Numbered from the stretch's first letter, positions 26,382 through 36,792 are shown. The stretch is 64,000 nt of DNA from Conexibacter arvalis (GCF_014199525.1 NZ_JACHNU010000001.1:62001-126000); one strand, 5' to 3'. Notes: generated by a model not told the origin, from the letters alone. Numbers and translations are program-made.

Positions 26382-27242
26382 TCATCCCTCCTGTCGGCGC
26401 ATCGCGCGCATCTGCACGAACGACAGCGTCCCGACGGCGACCGCCAGGGTCAGCGCCATCGCGGCGCTGTAGCCGAATCTGCCGTTGACGAGCGCCTGCT
26501 CGTAGACCTGCGTCGCGATCGTCTCGGTCGCGGTGCCAGGTCCGCCGCCGGTGAGCGCGATCACCTGGTCGAAGACCATCAGACCCGCGATCAGCGAGAG
26601 GCTCACGTTGATCGTCAGCGCCGGCAGCAGCAGCGGGCGCGTGATGTCGACGAAGCGCCGCCAGGTGCCGGCGCCGTCGATCTCGGCGGCCTCGTAGAGC
26701 TCGGCCTGGATCGACTGCAGGCCCGCGAGGTAGATCACCATGCTCCAACCGGAGAACTGCCACACCATCGTGACGAGCACCGCGGCCGTCGCGGTCGCCG
26801 GCTTGCCCAGCCAGGGCTGCGCGAGCGTGCCGAGGCCGATCGCCTCCAGCCCTCTGTTGAGCGGGCCCTCGGGGTCGAGGATGAACTTCCAGACGTAGGC
26901 GACCGCCAGCGGGCTGACGACCACCGGCGCGAAGAACAGCGCCCGCAGCACGTGTCTCGTCTTGAGCGCGCCGTGCAGGCCGACGGCCAGTCCGAGGCCG
27001 ACGACGTTGACCGCCACGACGTAGAGCACGCACAGCACGAGCGTGTGCCGCAGCGCGCCGAGCCCTTCGGCCTCGCCGAAGATCCGGGAGAAGTTGTCGA
27101 GGCCGACGAAGCTCGGCGACTCCAGGCCGTTCCAGTCCGTGAACGCGTACCCCGCGCCCAGCAACGTGGGCGCGAGGTAGAACGCGGCGTACAGCAGGAG
27201 CGCCGGCGCGACGAACAGCCACGGGACGCGTGCGCGGCGCAT
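26382..27242 (-). CDS. Carbohydrate ABC permease (MalF-like, CUT1)
   Basis: This 286-residue permease begins RVPWLFVAPALLLYAAFYLAP and has the EAA loop YEAAEIDGAGTWRRF followed by FDQVIALTGGGPG, the usual CUT1 F-subunit signature. It lies four bases upstream of the G subunit and two bases after the binding-protein stop. It belongs to a complete CUT1 importer co-transcribed with CoA-dependent catabolic genes. The substrate should be a glycoside or sugar-containing molecule. Confidence 0.9.
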   Translation of the reverse strand: MRRARVPWLFVAPALLLYAAFYLAPTLLGAGYAFTDWNGLESPSFVGLDNFSRIFGEAEGLGALRHTLVLCVLYVVAVNVVGLGLAVGLHGALKTRHVLRALFFAPVVVSPLAVAYVWKFILDPEGPLNRGLEAIGLGTLAQPWLGKPATATAAVLVTMVWQFSGWSMVIYLAGLQSIQAELYEAAEIDGAGTWRRFVDITRPLLLPALTINVSLSLIAGLMVFDQVIALTGGGPGTATETIATQVYEQALVNGRFGYSAAMALTLAVAVGTLSFVQMRAMRRQEG

Positions 27243-27244
27243 CG

Positions 27245-28516
27245 TCAGTCCGACGACCAGGCCGAGTCCATGCTCTTCAGGATCGCTCTCGGGTCGCCCT
27301 GCCCGCTGAGCATCCCCTGCATGCCGGTGCGCATCGCGGCGGAGACCTCAGGGCTCGGCCACAGCGAGTCGGGGAAGGGCACGACGCGCTCCTCCTCGAG
27401 CAGCGGCTGCACCTGGCTCGCGTACGGCGGCAGCTGCGGCGGCCCGCCGTCACCGGTCACCGCCGGCAGCGGCCCGGCGTTCTCCGGCTCGGCGGCGAAG
27501 TCGACGAAGCGCTTGGCCAGCTCGACCTGCTTCGCTCTCGCCGGCACGGAGAAGCCGAGCACCGCGCCGCCCGGCACGCGCGTCTGGTCGGCGCTGCCGC
27601 CGGGCATCGGCGCGAGCCCGAATCTCGCTCTCGGGTTGAGCGCCTCCATCGCGGGCACGCGGTCGATCAGGCCGATCCCCATGTAGGACTTGCCGGTCGC
27701 GAGCCGCTGGTCGGCGGCGTCGACCGAGACGGCCGCCGGGTCGTCGCCGAAGCAGCCGGTCTCGTCCATCTCCTTCAGCTGCTCGAGCGCCTGCAGCCAG
27801 CCGGGCGACTCGGAGAAGGTGACCTCGCCGTCGAGCCGCCGCTGCGCGAAGTCCGGTTCGTCGGACATGGTCGCGGCGACCTGCGTGAAGATCAGGTTCT
27901 GGATGTTGTAGTCGACGAGGCCGCCGAGCGCGATCAGCGTCTTGCCGCTCGCCCGCACGTCTCTGCAGAGGGTCAGCAGCTCGTCGTAGCTGGTCGGCAG
28001 CCTGACCCCGTCGGCCTCCATCGCCGTTCTGTTGTAGACGGCGCCGATGATCGTGTAGACGCCCGGCAGCGTGAAGACCCTGCCGTCGAAGCCGAGCGTC
28101 TCTCTGAGGCTCTCCGGCAGCGTTCTCGCCCACGGCGAGTCGCTGAGGTCGGCGAGCGCGTTGGCTCTCGCCAGCGGCAGCGTCGACGTCGAGCTGCCGT
28201 AGCCGATCGCGTTCTGGATCACGTCCGGCGGCTGGCCGCCGCTGATCTGCACCCGCAGCGTCGGGTCGTACTGCTCATACGAGGTCATCGTGACTCTGAC
28301 CTTCGTGCCGGGGTTGGCGCTCTCGAATCTGCGCGCCAGCACGTTGAGCGGATTGTCGGGGCCCTTGGGGCCGAGCACGGGGGCCGCGACTCTGAGCGTC
28401 CCGCCGCCGTCGCCGCCGCTGCCTCCGTCGTCGCTCGATCCGCACGCGCCGAGCGCGAGCGCGACCGTCGCCGCCGCGCCGAGCGCGAGCAGCCTCCTCA
28501 CACCTCTCGTCATCAC
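27245..28516 (-). CDS. Extracellular solute-binding lipoprotein, family 1 (CUT1)
   Basis: This is a 423-residue binding lipoprotein. The signal peptide ends in LALGACGSS, so Cys25 is lipidated, followed by an Asp/Gly-rich linker. The body has the family-1 pattern (LNVLARRFESANPGTKV, QISGGQPPDVIQNA, LPLARANALADLSD). It delivers ligand to the two permeases downstream. Its ATPase gene is immediately upstream. The specificity is not readable; being in this operon suggests a conjugated sugar rather than free maltose. Confidence 0.88.
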   Translation of the reverse strand: MMTRGVRRLLALGAAATVALALGACGSSDDGGSGGDGGGTLRVAAPVLGPKGPDNPLNVLARRFESANPGTKVRVTMTSYEQYDPTLRVQISGGQPPDVIQNAIGYGSSTSTLPLARANALADLSDSPWARTLPESLRETLGFDGRVFTLPGVYTIIGAVYNRTAMEADGVRLPTSYDELLTLCRDVRASGKTLIALGGLVDYNIQNLIFTQVAATMSDEPDFAQRRLDGEVTFSESPGWLQALEQLKEMDETGCFGDDPAAVSVDAADQRLATGKSYMGIGLIDRVPAMEALNPRARFGLAPMPGGSADQTRVPGGAVLGFSVPARAKQVELAKRFVDFAAEPENAGPLPAVTGDGGPPQLPPYASQVQPLLEEERVVPFPDSLWPSPEVSAAMRTGMQGMLSGQGDPRAILKSMDSAWSSD

Positions 28517-28532
28517 TCCACTCCTCTGAACG

Positions 28533-29717
<1,185 letters not shown>

Positions 29718-29733
29718 GCCGCCTGCTCCTCGC

Positions 29734-30606
29734 TCAGCCACCGAAGCCACCGCCGCAGACGAGGACCTCGCCGGTCACGTAGTCGGACTCCGGCAGGCAC
29801 AGCAGGTAGACGGCGCCCGCCGCCTCGGCGACCGTGCCCAGCCGCCCGAGCGGGATCTGGTCCGCCATCCCCTGCGCCAGCCCGACCGGCAGCGTCGCCG
29901 GCACCTCGCGGTCGCCGAGCGCGATCGTCTCGACCTGCTCGGCGACCGTCAGCCGCGTCTCGATCAACCCCAACGCGACCGCGTTGACGTTGACGTCCCA
30001 CCGCCCCCACTCCTTCGCGAGCGATTTCGTCAGTCCGATCGCGCCCGCCTTCGCCGCCCCGTAGTTGACCTGTCCCGCCTGGCCGTCGAGTCCGACGACC
30101 GAGGAGACGTTGACGACCTTGCGCGTGACCCGCTCGCCGCGCGCCCGCTCCTCCCTGACGCGGGCGCGGATCTCCGGCGCCGCGGCGCGCAGGATCCGGA
30201 ACGGCGCCGAGAGGTGGACGTCGAGCATCGCGTCCCACTGCTCGTCGCTCATGCGCCCGATCGCCTCGCCCCAGATGAAGCCGGCGTTGTTGACGATCAC
30301 GTCGAGCCGGTCGTAGGCGGAGATCGCGCACGCGACGAAGCGCTCCGCGAACTCCGGGTCGGTGACGTCGCCGGCGACGGCGACGGCCTCGCCGCCCCGC
30401 TCGCGCAGCGCCGCCGCCGTCGCCTCGGCCAGCGCGCCGTCGAGGTCGTTGACGACGACCGCCGCGCCGGCGCGGCCGAGCCGCTCGGCGATCGCCGCGC
30501 CGATGCCGCGACCGGCGCCGGTGACGAGCGCGACGCGCCCGGCGAGCGGAGCCGCGTCGCCGGCCGGCTGCGGTCGCGCGGCGGTCTGATCGGTCAGCGG
30601 GCTCAC
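29734..30606 (-). CDS. SDR-family (MFE/HSD17B4-like) hydroxyacyl-CoA dehydrogenase, paralogue B
   Basis: This 290-residue SDR has TGAGRGIG, NNAGFIWGEAIGRMSDEQW, VVNVSSVVG and YGAAKAGAIGLTKSLAKEWGR. It aligns along its length with paralogue A at 19657, including the region before the active site and the VYLLCLPES ending. GTG 30606 overlaps the crotonase stop as GTGA. It likely performs the hydroxyacyl-CoA oxidation for the products of the adjacent crotonases. Confidence 0.82.
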   Translation of the reverse strand: MSPLTDQTAARPQPAGDAAPLAGRVALVTGAGRGIGAAIAERLGRAGAAVVVNDLDGALAEATAAALRERGGEAVAVAGDVTDPEFAERFVACAISAYDRLDVIVNNAGFIWGEAIGRMSDEQWDAMLDVHLSAPFRILRAAAPEIRARVREERARGERVTRKVVNVSSVVGLDGQAGQVNYGAAKAGAIGLTKSLAKEWGRWDVNVNAVALGLIETRLTVAEQVETIALGDREVPATLPVGLAQGMADQIPLGRLGTVAEAAGAVYLLCLPESDYVTGEVLVCGGGFGG

Positions 30607-31373
30607 GTGCCCACGTACTCCGGCTCGCGGCCCTCGAAGAACGCGCGCACGGCCTCCTTGGCGTCGCGCGAGCCCGACAGCTCTCCGGTCAGGCCCTGCT
30701 CGAAGCAGTAGCCCTCCTGCAGCTCCATGTGCTCGATCGCGTTGAGCGCGCGCTTGGCGTAGCGGATCGCCAGCGGGCTGTGGCGGGCGATCTCGCGCGC
30801 CCGCTCGCGCGCCGCGTCGAGCAGCTGCTCGCGCGCGACGACCTCGACGACGGCGCCGTAGCGCGCGAGCTCGGCGGCCGGGCGCGGCTGGCCGCTGAGG
30901 AACATCGCGCGCACGATCGGCTGCGGGAGCAGGCGCGCGAGGTGGCGCGCGGCGCCCATCACGCCGACGGAGATCTCGGGCACGCCGAGCTGCGCGTCCT
31001 CCGCCGCGACGACGAAGTCGCACGAGGCGGCGATCGCGAGGCCGGTTCCCACGGCGGTCCCCTGGACGGCGCCGACGACCGGCAGCTCGCAGTCCTGGAT
31101 CGCGAAGAAGGCCTCGCGCACGGTGCGCATCCGCTCCTCGGCGTTCTCCGGCGAGAGCGTCTCGAACTCGTGCAGGTCGTTGCCGCCGCAGAAGTGGCGT
31201 CCCTCGCCCGCCAGCACGATCGCCCGCACGTCGTCGCCGAGCGCCGTGACGTCGGAGAAGAGGGCCGTGATCTCCCGGTACATCGCCTGGGTGACGGCGT
31301 TGACCGGCGGACGCGCCAGCCAGACCGTCGCGACCGTCCCCTCGGTCTCGGTTCTCAAGAACTCGTGCGCCAC
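30603..31373 (-). CDS. Enoyl-CoA hydratase/isomerase family protein
   Basis: This 256-residue crotonase has FCGGNDLHEF for the oxyanion hole, GTAVGTGLAIAASCDF and LGVPEISVGVMG, where a Glu occupies the canonical PE position. GTG 31373 follows GAGAGGAG by 5 bases, and it overlaps the ligase 3' end by 19 bases. It is the fourth gene of the nine-gene operon and should act on an unsaturated acyl-CoA. Confidence 0.82.
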   Translation of the reverse strand: MAHEFLRTETEGTVATVWLARPPVNAVTQAMYREITALFSDVTALGDDVRAIVLAGEGRHFCGGNDLHEFETLSPENAEERMRTVREAFFAIQDCELPVVGAVQGTAVGTGLAIAASCDFVVAAEDAQLGVPEISVGVMGAARHLARLLPQPIVRAMFLSGQPRPAAELARYGAVVEVVAREQLLDAARERAREIARHSPLAIRYAKRALNAIEHMELQEGYCFEQGLTGELSGSRDAKEAVRAFFEGREPEYVGT

Positions 31374-33334
31374 CGCGCCGCTCCTCTCGTGATCGCTTCG
31401 CGCGCGGCCGGATTGGCCAGCGTCGACAGGTCTCCGGGCTCGGCGCCGGTCAGCCAGGCACGTGCCGCGCGCCGGTGCGGCTTGCCGCTGCGCAGCCGCG
31501 GCAGCTCGGCGACGGGGATTACGGCAGCCGGCCGCAGCGGCTTGCCGAGCGCGGCGACGATGCGCGCCTCCACCGCGCCGACGACGTCGGCCTCCGCGGC
31601 GCCCGGCGCGAGCGCGACGACCACCACGGCGACCTCGCCCTTGCGCTCGTCGGGCACGCCGACGGCCATCGCGTCGGCGACGCCGTCGACCTCGCCGGCG
31701 ACCGACTCGAGCTCCAGCGGGCCGACGCGCTTGCCGGCGACGTTGAGCACGTCGTCGGCGCGGCCGGGCAGCTCCCACGAGCCGTCGGCGTGACGAACCA
31801 CCTGGTCGCCGTGCGCCCAGACGCCCTCCCAGCGCGACCAGTAGGCGTCGAGGTAGCGCTGCGGGCCCTCGCCCCAGAAGCCGCGCGTCATCGACGGCCA
31901 CGGCGCGCGGACCGCCAGCTCGCCGACCGTGCCCGTGACCGGGCGGCCGTCGGCATCGACGGCGTCGACGTCGACCCCGATCGTCGGCCCGGCGAAGCGG
32001 CATGCGGGCGTCGCGACGATCGGGCTGCCGCTGAGGAAGCTGCCGCCGGCCTCCGTGCCGCCGGAGGCGTTGACGATCGGCACGCGCCCGCCGCCGACGA
32101 CCCGGTGCAGCCAACGCCAGGCGGCGAGCGTCATCGGCTCGCCGCCGGTCGCGAGCGTGCGCAGGCTGGTGAGGTCGTGCCGCGCGACCGGCTCGTCGCC
32201 GTCGGCCGCGAGCATCCGCACGAGGCTCGGCGAGAGGCCGAGGACGGCGATCCGGTGGCGCTCGACCTGCTCCCACAGGCGCTCGCTCGTCGGGTGGTCG
32301 AAGCTCTCCAGCAGCACCAGCGTCGCGCCGAGCGTCAGGGCGCCGACGACCGCCAGCGGCCCCAGGATCCAGCCCATGTCCGACAGCCAGCAGAGCCCGT
32401 CGGCGGGCCGCACGTCGAGGCCGTAGGCGATGTCGATCGACCAGCGGTACGGCAGGCCGCCGTGGACGTGGACCGCGCCCTTCGGGCGGCCGGTCGTGCC
32501 GGAGGTGAAGGCGACGAGGAACGGCGTCTCGGGATCGAGCGGCTCGATCGCGCCGGCGCTGCCATGGGCCAGCAGCGCCTCCCAGCTCGACTCGCGCGCG
32601 GAGGCGCGGCGCGGAGCGTTCAGTCGCTCGACCACGACGACGTGCTCGACGGCCGGAGCGGCCCGGACCGCCTCGCGGGCGACCGCCAGCGCGTCGACGG
32701 CGGTCCCGCGCCGCGGGTACCCGTCGGCCGTCACGAGCACGCGCGCCCGCGACAGCCGCAGGCGCTCGGCCAGCGCGGCCGCGCCGTAGCCGGAGAACGC
32801 GGGCGCGGCGACGGCGCCGATCCGCGCCGCGGCCAGCAGCGCGACGGCGGCCTCGGGCGTCATCGGAAGGTAGAGGGCGACGACGTCACCGCGCCCGACG
32901 CCGAGGTGCCGCAGACCGGCCGCGGCCGCCGCGACCTGCTGCTCGAGCTCGGCGTAGGTGAACGATCGTACGCCGCCGTCCTCGCCCTCCCACCGGATCG
33001 CCGTGCGCTCCGGCTCGCGCTCGGCCCAGCGTCCGCCGGCGAGCCAGGCGAGGTTGGTCGCGCCGCCCTCGAACCAGGTCGCCCACTCGGGGCCGCGGCT
33101 GACGTCGAGCGTGCGCGCGTAGGGCCGCATCCACTCCAGGCCGAGGTCGTCGAACGCCGTCGCGTAGAACCAGGCCGGGTCGGCGACGGCGCGGGCGTGC
33201 AGCGCGGCGAGGTCGTCGCAGCCGGTGCGGCGCAGCAGGCCGCTGATGCGCCAGTCGCCGAGGGTCGCCGGATCGGGGATCCAGCGATCGGGCTCGAACC
33301 ACGGCGGCAGCGCCGTCGTCGCCGCGCAGGTCAT
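31355..33334 (-). CDS. Acetyl/propionyl-CoA synthetase-like AMP-forming ligase
   Basis: This 659-residue ligase has the length and N-terminal domain of the acetyl/acetoacetyl-CoA synthetase branch. FTSGTTGRPKGAVHVHGG is the AMP-binding motif, GGTEAGGS the ATP site, GRADDVLNVAGKRVGP the hinge and RSGKPHRR the catalytic Lys. ATG 33334 shares one base with the crotonase stop. It is distinct from the two 490-residue ligases of the regulon and may recycle a short-chain acid or activate a beta-keto acid released by the pathway. Confidence 0.85.
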   Translation of the reverse strand: MTCAATTALPPWFEPDRWIPDPATLGDWRISGLLRRTGCDDLAALHARAVADPAWFYATAFDDLGLEWMRPYARTLDVSRGPEWATWFEGGATNLAWLAGGRWAEREPERTAIRWEGEDGGVRSFTYAELEQQVAAAAAGLRHLGVGRGDVVALYLPMTPEAAVALLAAARIGAVAAPAFSGYGAAALAERLRLSRARVLVTADGYPRRGTAVDALAVAREAVRAAPAVEHVVVVERLNAPRRASARESSWEALLAHGSAGAIEPLDPETPFLVAFTSGTTGRPKGAVHVHGGLPYRWSIDIAYGLDVRPADGLCWLSDMGWILGPLAVVGALTLGATLVLLESFDHPTSERLWEQVERHRIAVLGLSPSLVRMLAADGDEPVARHDLTSLRTLATGGEPMTLAAWRWLHRVVGGGRVPIVNASGGTEAGGSFLSGSPIVATPACRFAGPTIGVDVDAVDADGRPVTGTVGELAVRAPWPSMTRGFWGEGPQRYLDAYWSRWEGVWAHGDQVVRHADGSWELPGRADDVLNVAGKRVGPLELESVAGEVDGVADAMAVGVPDERKGEVAVVVVALAPGAAEADVVGAVEARIVAALGKPLRPAAVIPVAELPRLRSGKPHRRAARAWLTGAEPGDLSTLANPAAREAITRGAARWRTSS

Positions 33335-34101
33335 CAGCGGCCCGTCCAGACGGGGTCGCGGCGCTCGGCGAACGCGAGCGCGCCCTCGCGCGCGTCGTCG
33401 GAGGCGAGCACCGGGCCGCCGATCTCCTGCTGGCGCTCCCACGTCTCCTCCGCGCTCCAGCCCGCGCGCTCGTCGAGGATCCGCTTGGTCGCGCGCACCG
33501 CCAGCGGCCCGTTGGCGACGATCGCGCCGGCCAGCTCGAGCGCGACGGCGACCGCCTCGCCCGGCTCCGCGAGCCGGTTGACGAGCCCGACCGCGTGCGC
33601 GCGCTCGGCGTCGATCGGCTCGCCGGTCAGCGCGATCTCCTTGGCGATCCCGGCCGGCACGCGCAGCGGCAGCTGCAGCAGTCCGCCGCCGACGGCGACC
33701 AGCGAGCGCTTGACCTCCGGCAGCCCCAGGCGGGCGCCGCGCGCCGCGACGATCAGGTCGCAGGTGAGCGCCAGCTCGAGGCCGCCGGCGACGGCGAAGC
33801 CCTCGACCGCGGCGATCGTCGGCTTGGCGGTGGGACGCGGGACGACCCCGCCCAGGGGCCGCCCGTCGGCGCGCGCCTCCTCGTCGGCCGCAAAGGCCTT
33901 CAAGTCCATGCCCGCGCAGAAGCCGGGCGCGGCACCGGTCAGCACCGCCGCCGCGAGCCGCTCGTCGGCGTCGAGCGTCGCGAGCGCGGCGGCGAGCGCC
34001 TCGGCCACCTGCCGGTCGATCGCGTTGCGCGCCTGCGGGCGGTTGAGCGTCACGAGCAGGATCGGCCCGCGACGCTCGGTCAGGACGACCGGCTCAGTCA
34101 C
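33334..34101 (-). CDS. Enoyl-CoA hydratase (canonical crotonase)
   Basis: This 255-residue crotonase begins with a strand and NRPQARNAID, then FCAGMDLKAF (oxyanion hole), EGFAVAGGLELALTCD and LGLPEVKRSL with the canonical Glu. It overlaps the first gene of the operon by 8 bases. Among the four crotonases of the regulon it looks most like a standard enoyl-CoA hydratase. Confidence 0.85.
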   Translation of the reverse strand: MTEPVVLTERRGPILLVTLNRPQARNAIDRQVAEALAAALATLDADERLAAAVLTGAAPGFCAGMDLKAFAADEEARADGRPLGGVVPRPTAKPTIAAVEGFAVAGGLELALTCDLIVAARGARLGLPEVKRSLVAVGGGLLQLPLRVPAGIAKEIALTGEPIDAERAHAVGLVNRLAEPGEAVAVALELAGAIVANGPLAVRATKRILDERAGWSAEETWERQQEIGGPVLASDDAREGALAFAERRDPVWTGR

Positions 34102-34981
34102 CCGCGACCTCGCCGTCGGTCGCCGCGCGGGCGGCGCGATCGCGCGCGGCGGCGCGGATCACGTCGTATCCGTCCGGAGCGATGACGTTCCCGTGGACGG
34201 CCTGGTTGTGCGCGTGCGCGACATGGTGGAGGGCGAAGGCGGACTGCAGCGCCGTCCACTGCCCCTGCGCGTCGAGCGACTGGTTGATCGACGCCTTCGC
34301 CAGCCGAACGCCGAAGCCGGGCCGCGCGGCGATCTCGCGCGCGACCGTGAGCGTCTCCCGATCGAGCTCGCCGCGCGCGACGACGCGGTTGACCATCCCG
34401 ATCGTGCGCGCCTCCTCGGCGTCGATCGGGGCGCCCGTGAAGAGGAAGTCCTTCGCGCGCCGCGCGCCCAGCTCCCAGGCGTGGGTGAAGAACTCGTGGC
34501 CGTTGACGCCGAAGGCGGTGACCGGATCGCTGAAGCTCGCGTCGTCGCTGGCGACGACGAGGTCGAAGGGCCAGACGAGCATCAGGCCGCCGGCGATCAC
34601 GCGGCCCTGGACCTGCACGATCGTCGGCTTGGGGAAGTTGCGCCAGCGCCAGCAGATGCCGAGGAACGCCTCGGCCTCCAGCGACAGGAAGCCGTCGGCG
34701 CCGGGCTCCTCGAAACCGCCGGCCTGCGTCACGAGGCGTTCGTCGTCGAAGGCCCACCTCGCGTCGAGGTCGTGGCCGGAGGAGAAGTCCGGTCCGTCGG
34801 CGGCGATCACGACGACCTTGACCTCCGGGTCGCGGCCGGCAGCCGTCAGGGCAGCGTCGATCTCGTAGATCATCGTCAGGTCCTGCGCGTTGCGGACCTC
34901 CGGACGCGCGAGCCAGATGCGCGCGATCGCGGCCTCGGGCCGGTCGACGCGGATCCGTTCGTAGTGATCGCTCTCGTGCAC
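34094..34981 (-). CDS. Crotonase-fold protein, paralogue of 17558 (atypical active site)
   Basis: This 295-residue protein shares long blocks with the crotonase at 17558: GPDFSSGHDLDARW, CWRWRNFPKPTIVQVQGRVI, GGLMLVWPFDLVVA and FGVNGHEFFTHAWELGARRA. Like it, the canonical catalytic Glu motif is replaced. It is the first gene of the nine-gene operon (two crotonases, ligase, crotonase, SDR, CUT1 importer), with a promoter overlapped by the regulon box at 35079. It probably catalyses the same unusual step as its paralogue on a related intermediate. Confidence 0.8.
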   Translation of the reverse strand: MHESDHYERIRVDRPEAAIARIWLARPEVRNAQDLTMIYEIDAALTAAGRDPEVKVVVIAADGPDFSSGHDLDARWAFDDERLVTQAGGFEEPGADGFLSLEAEAFLGICWRWRNFPKPTIVQVQGRVIAGGLMLVWPFDLVVASDDASFSDPVTAFGVNGHEFFTHAWELGARRAKDFLFTGAPIDAEEARTIGMVNRVVARGELDRETLTVAREIAARPGFGVRLAKASINQSLDAQGQWTALQSAFALHHVAHAHNQAVHGNVIAPDGYDVIRAAARDRAARAATDGEVAGD

Positions 34982-35052
34982 TCCCTCGCTCCCTGTCCGG
35001 ACAGGCCCGACGCGCGTCGTGCGCAGCGGCCATGTGCATCCTTCAGGTCAGC

Positions 35053-35093
35053 GTTCTACCACGGAGACGAGACGAAAGTCAACGATCGTTAGC
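35053..35093 (-). promoter_or_regulatory. Promoter of the nine-gene operon with overlapping TetR box
   Basis: On the minus strand TTGACT (35082-35077) and TAGAAC (35058-35053) have an 18-bp spacer. TCAACGATCGTTAGC (35079-35093), with perfect core AACGATCGTT, overlaps the -35. The arrangement is the same as at the thiolase promoter. Confidence 0.7.
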
Positions 35094-35248
35094 TTTTTAT
35101 CCGCGCTCTGCGCGTTTCCGTGCGCGAGATTAGTTACCAGCTCATAACCCTACCGAGTGCGCCGATCGGCGCAGCTCGCCTGCCGAGGCGCGCGTGGCGG
35201 GCTGGGTCACAGTGATGACACGACAGCGCTCGGTGATATCATCGGCAG

Positions 35249-35485
35249 ATGGTCCGGACCATCGTCCAGCTCCCCGATGAGCAGGCGGCGGCGCTGGAGC
35301 GCGCGGCGCGCCGTCGGGGAGTCTCCAGAGCGGCCGTCGTCCGTGAGGCGCTCGATCTCCTGCTCGGCCCTGAAGCGGTCGACGATGCCCAGGCGTTGAG
35401 ACGCGCGCTCGCGGCGGCCGGCTCGATCGCGTCAGGCGTCCCGGATCTCGCCGAGCGCCACGACGACTATCTCGCCGAGCAGTGA
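35249..35485 (+). CDS. vapB: Ribbon-helix-helix antitoxin (VapB-type)
   Basis: This 78-residue protein starts MVRTIVQLPDEQAAALERAA and continues GVSRAAVVREALDLLLG, the classic ribbon-helix-helix DNA-binding fold. The acidic C-terminus (PDLAERHDDYLAEQ) should bind the toxin. Its stop overlaps the PIN toxin start by four bases. It lies just outside the CoA-catabolic operon promoter, oriented away from it. Confidence 0.85.
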   Translation: MVRTIVQLPDEQAAALERAARRRGVSRAAVVREALDLLLGPEAVDDAQALRRALAAAGSIASGVPDLAERHDDYLAEQ

Positions 35486-35874
35486 CGTTCGTCGACACCT
35501 CGGCGCTGCTCGCGTTCCTCGATCGCGATGCGGCACGACACGCCGAGGTCGTCGCGGCGATGACCGACGTGCTCACACAGCGCGACGGCCTCACGCACAA
35601 CTACATCGTGATCGAAGCCGAGGCGCTGATCCACCGCCGCTACGGCGCCGCCCCGGCGCGCCTGCTCCTCCAGGACGTCATCCCGCTGCTCGACATCGTC
35701 TGGATCACGCCGGACCTGCACGCCGCTGCGGTGGTCGCCCACCTCGCCGACCTCCGCCGACGCACGTCGCTCGTCGACCACATGAGCTTCACCGTCATGC
35801 GCGAGCACGGGATCACCGACGCCCTCGCGCTCGACCGCCACTTCGCCGAAGCCGGCTTCAAACCCGGACCCTGA
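35482..35874 (+). CDS. vapC: PIN-domain toxin (VapC-type)
   Basis: This 130-residue PIN ribonuclease has FVDTSALLAFLD (first Asp), a Glu in YIVIEAEALIH, and TSLVDHMSF and DALALDRHF for the later acidic residues. The start is GTG overlapping the antitoxin stop (GTGA). It belongs to the VapC family of RNA-cleaving toxins and differs clearly in sequence from the copy at 6496. Confidence 0.87.
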   Translation: MTFVDTSALLAFLDRDAARHAEVVAAMTDVLTQRDGLTHNYIVIEAEALIHRRYGAAPARLLLQDVIPLLDIVWITPDLHAAAVVAHLADLRRRTSLVDHMSFTVMREHGITDALALDRHFAEAGFKPGP

Positions 35875-35926
35875 CCAGCGGCGCGTCGGCCCCGGCTGCC
35901 GCGACAGCCTCATCCTCGAGACGGTT

Positions 35927-36226
35927 TCAGTCGAGATCGAATGCCGCGCGGATCGCGTCGGTGAGCGCCCGTTCCTGAGCGTCGAGCAGGAGGCCGAGCT
36001 GCCGACCGATGGCAGCGGTCGGGATCGTCGTGATGTTGTCGCAGCTGATCGCCGAGGGCTCCGCGAGTCCGTTCGCCTCACCGACCGGCACCTCGGTCGA
36101 GAGACCGCGCACCCACGTCGTGATCGGAGCGATCGTGACCGACGTGAGGTGCGGGCGCACAAGCTCGCGAGTGAGCACCAGGACCGGACGCGTCCTGTCG
36201 AGCCGCGCCAGATGGATCGGCCGCAT
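35927..36226 (-). CDS. mazF: MazF-like endoribonuclease toxin
   Basis: This 99-residue protein begins MRPIHLARLDRTRPVLVLTRE and contains VTIAPITTWVRGLSTEV and SAISCDNITTIP, the PemK/MazF beta-barrel signatures. ATG 36226 shares one base with the antitoxin stop; a TTG three bases upstream is less likely. It would cleave mRNA when free. It is convergent to the VapBC pair, with a 52-bp gap. Confidence 0.85.
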   Translation of the reverse strand: MRPIHLARLDRTRPVLVLTRELVRPHLTSVTIAPITTWVRGLSTEVPVGEANGLAEPSAISCDNITTIPTAAIGRQLGLLLDAQERALTDAIRAAFDLD

Positions 36227-36459
36227 CAATCGAGATCCGACGGCCGAGCTGCGGCGTAGTCCGCCAGCCCAGCCAAGTCGGGATCCGGTCCGCTTCTGGC
36301 GAGGATCTCGGCATCACGCGCCGCGACAGCCCGCCGCCGCTCGCGCTCGAGCGCTCGGATGACGACCGCCGCACGACTGCGCTCAGCACCGGAACCGACC
36401 AGCCCGTCGACGAAATCGACCAGCTCGTCCGGAAGGCGAACGGCAATCTGCTTGCTCAT
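36226..36459 (-). CDS. mazE: MazE-like ribbon-helix-helix antitoxin
   Basis: This 77-residue protein starts MSKQIAVRLPDELVDFVDGLV, then ERSRAAVVIRALERERRRA, a ribbon-helix-helix domain, and ends with a short acidic tail (DPDLAGLADYAAARPSDLD). It precedes and overlaps mazF. It should bind DNA and neutralise the toxin. Confidence 0.82.
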   Translation of the reverse strand: MSKQIAVRLPDELVDFVDGLVGSGAERSRAAVVIRALERERRRAVAARDAEILARSGPDPDLAGLADYAAARPSDLD

Positions 36460-36551
36460 TCCCAAAACGCTACCAGCCCGGTACCAAACCGGTACCACGT
36501 CGAACCGGCCGGCGCGCGGGCCGCTCAGGCGCGTCGCACCGGCTGCCGCAC

Positions 36552-36792
36552 TCAGCCGCGCCTGGGTGCGAGGCAGGCGCCGGCGGCGCTCAGGCCGGCC
36601 TGGAGCATCGCCAGACCGAGGACGAGCATCGCGGCGATCACCGGCCACTGGAGGGCGTCGGGCACGTAGAGGGCCAGCTCAGCCGCGGGCCGCCGCGACC
36701 CTCGGCGATCGTGTCGTGCACGTCGCGGCCATCTCCTCGCCGTAGCGCTGCCGCCACGCGGCCGGGTACCAGCGCACCAGCCGCCTCCGAAC
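36552..36792 (-). pseudogene. Frameshifted relic of a small membrane protein
   Basis: One minus frame reads [21 protein letters not shown] and ends soon after at 36679; a second frame continues with LALYVPDALQWPVIAAMLVLG and a hydrophobic segment to a stop at 36552. The basic WYPxxWRxRYGEE motif followed by a membrane helix is a known actinobacterial arrangement of short membrane proteins with a cytosolic N-terminal helix. The two halves in different frames indicate a frameshift. No intact start was found. Confidence 0.4.

Noticed and set aside
31475-35092. 1205-residue rightward frame opposite the crotonase/ligase operon
   Set aside because: It has no domain and mirrors GC-biased third positions of real leftward genes.
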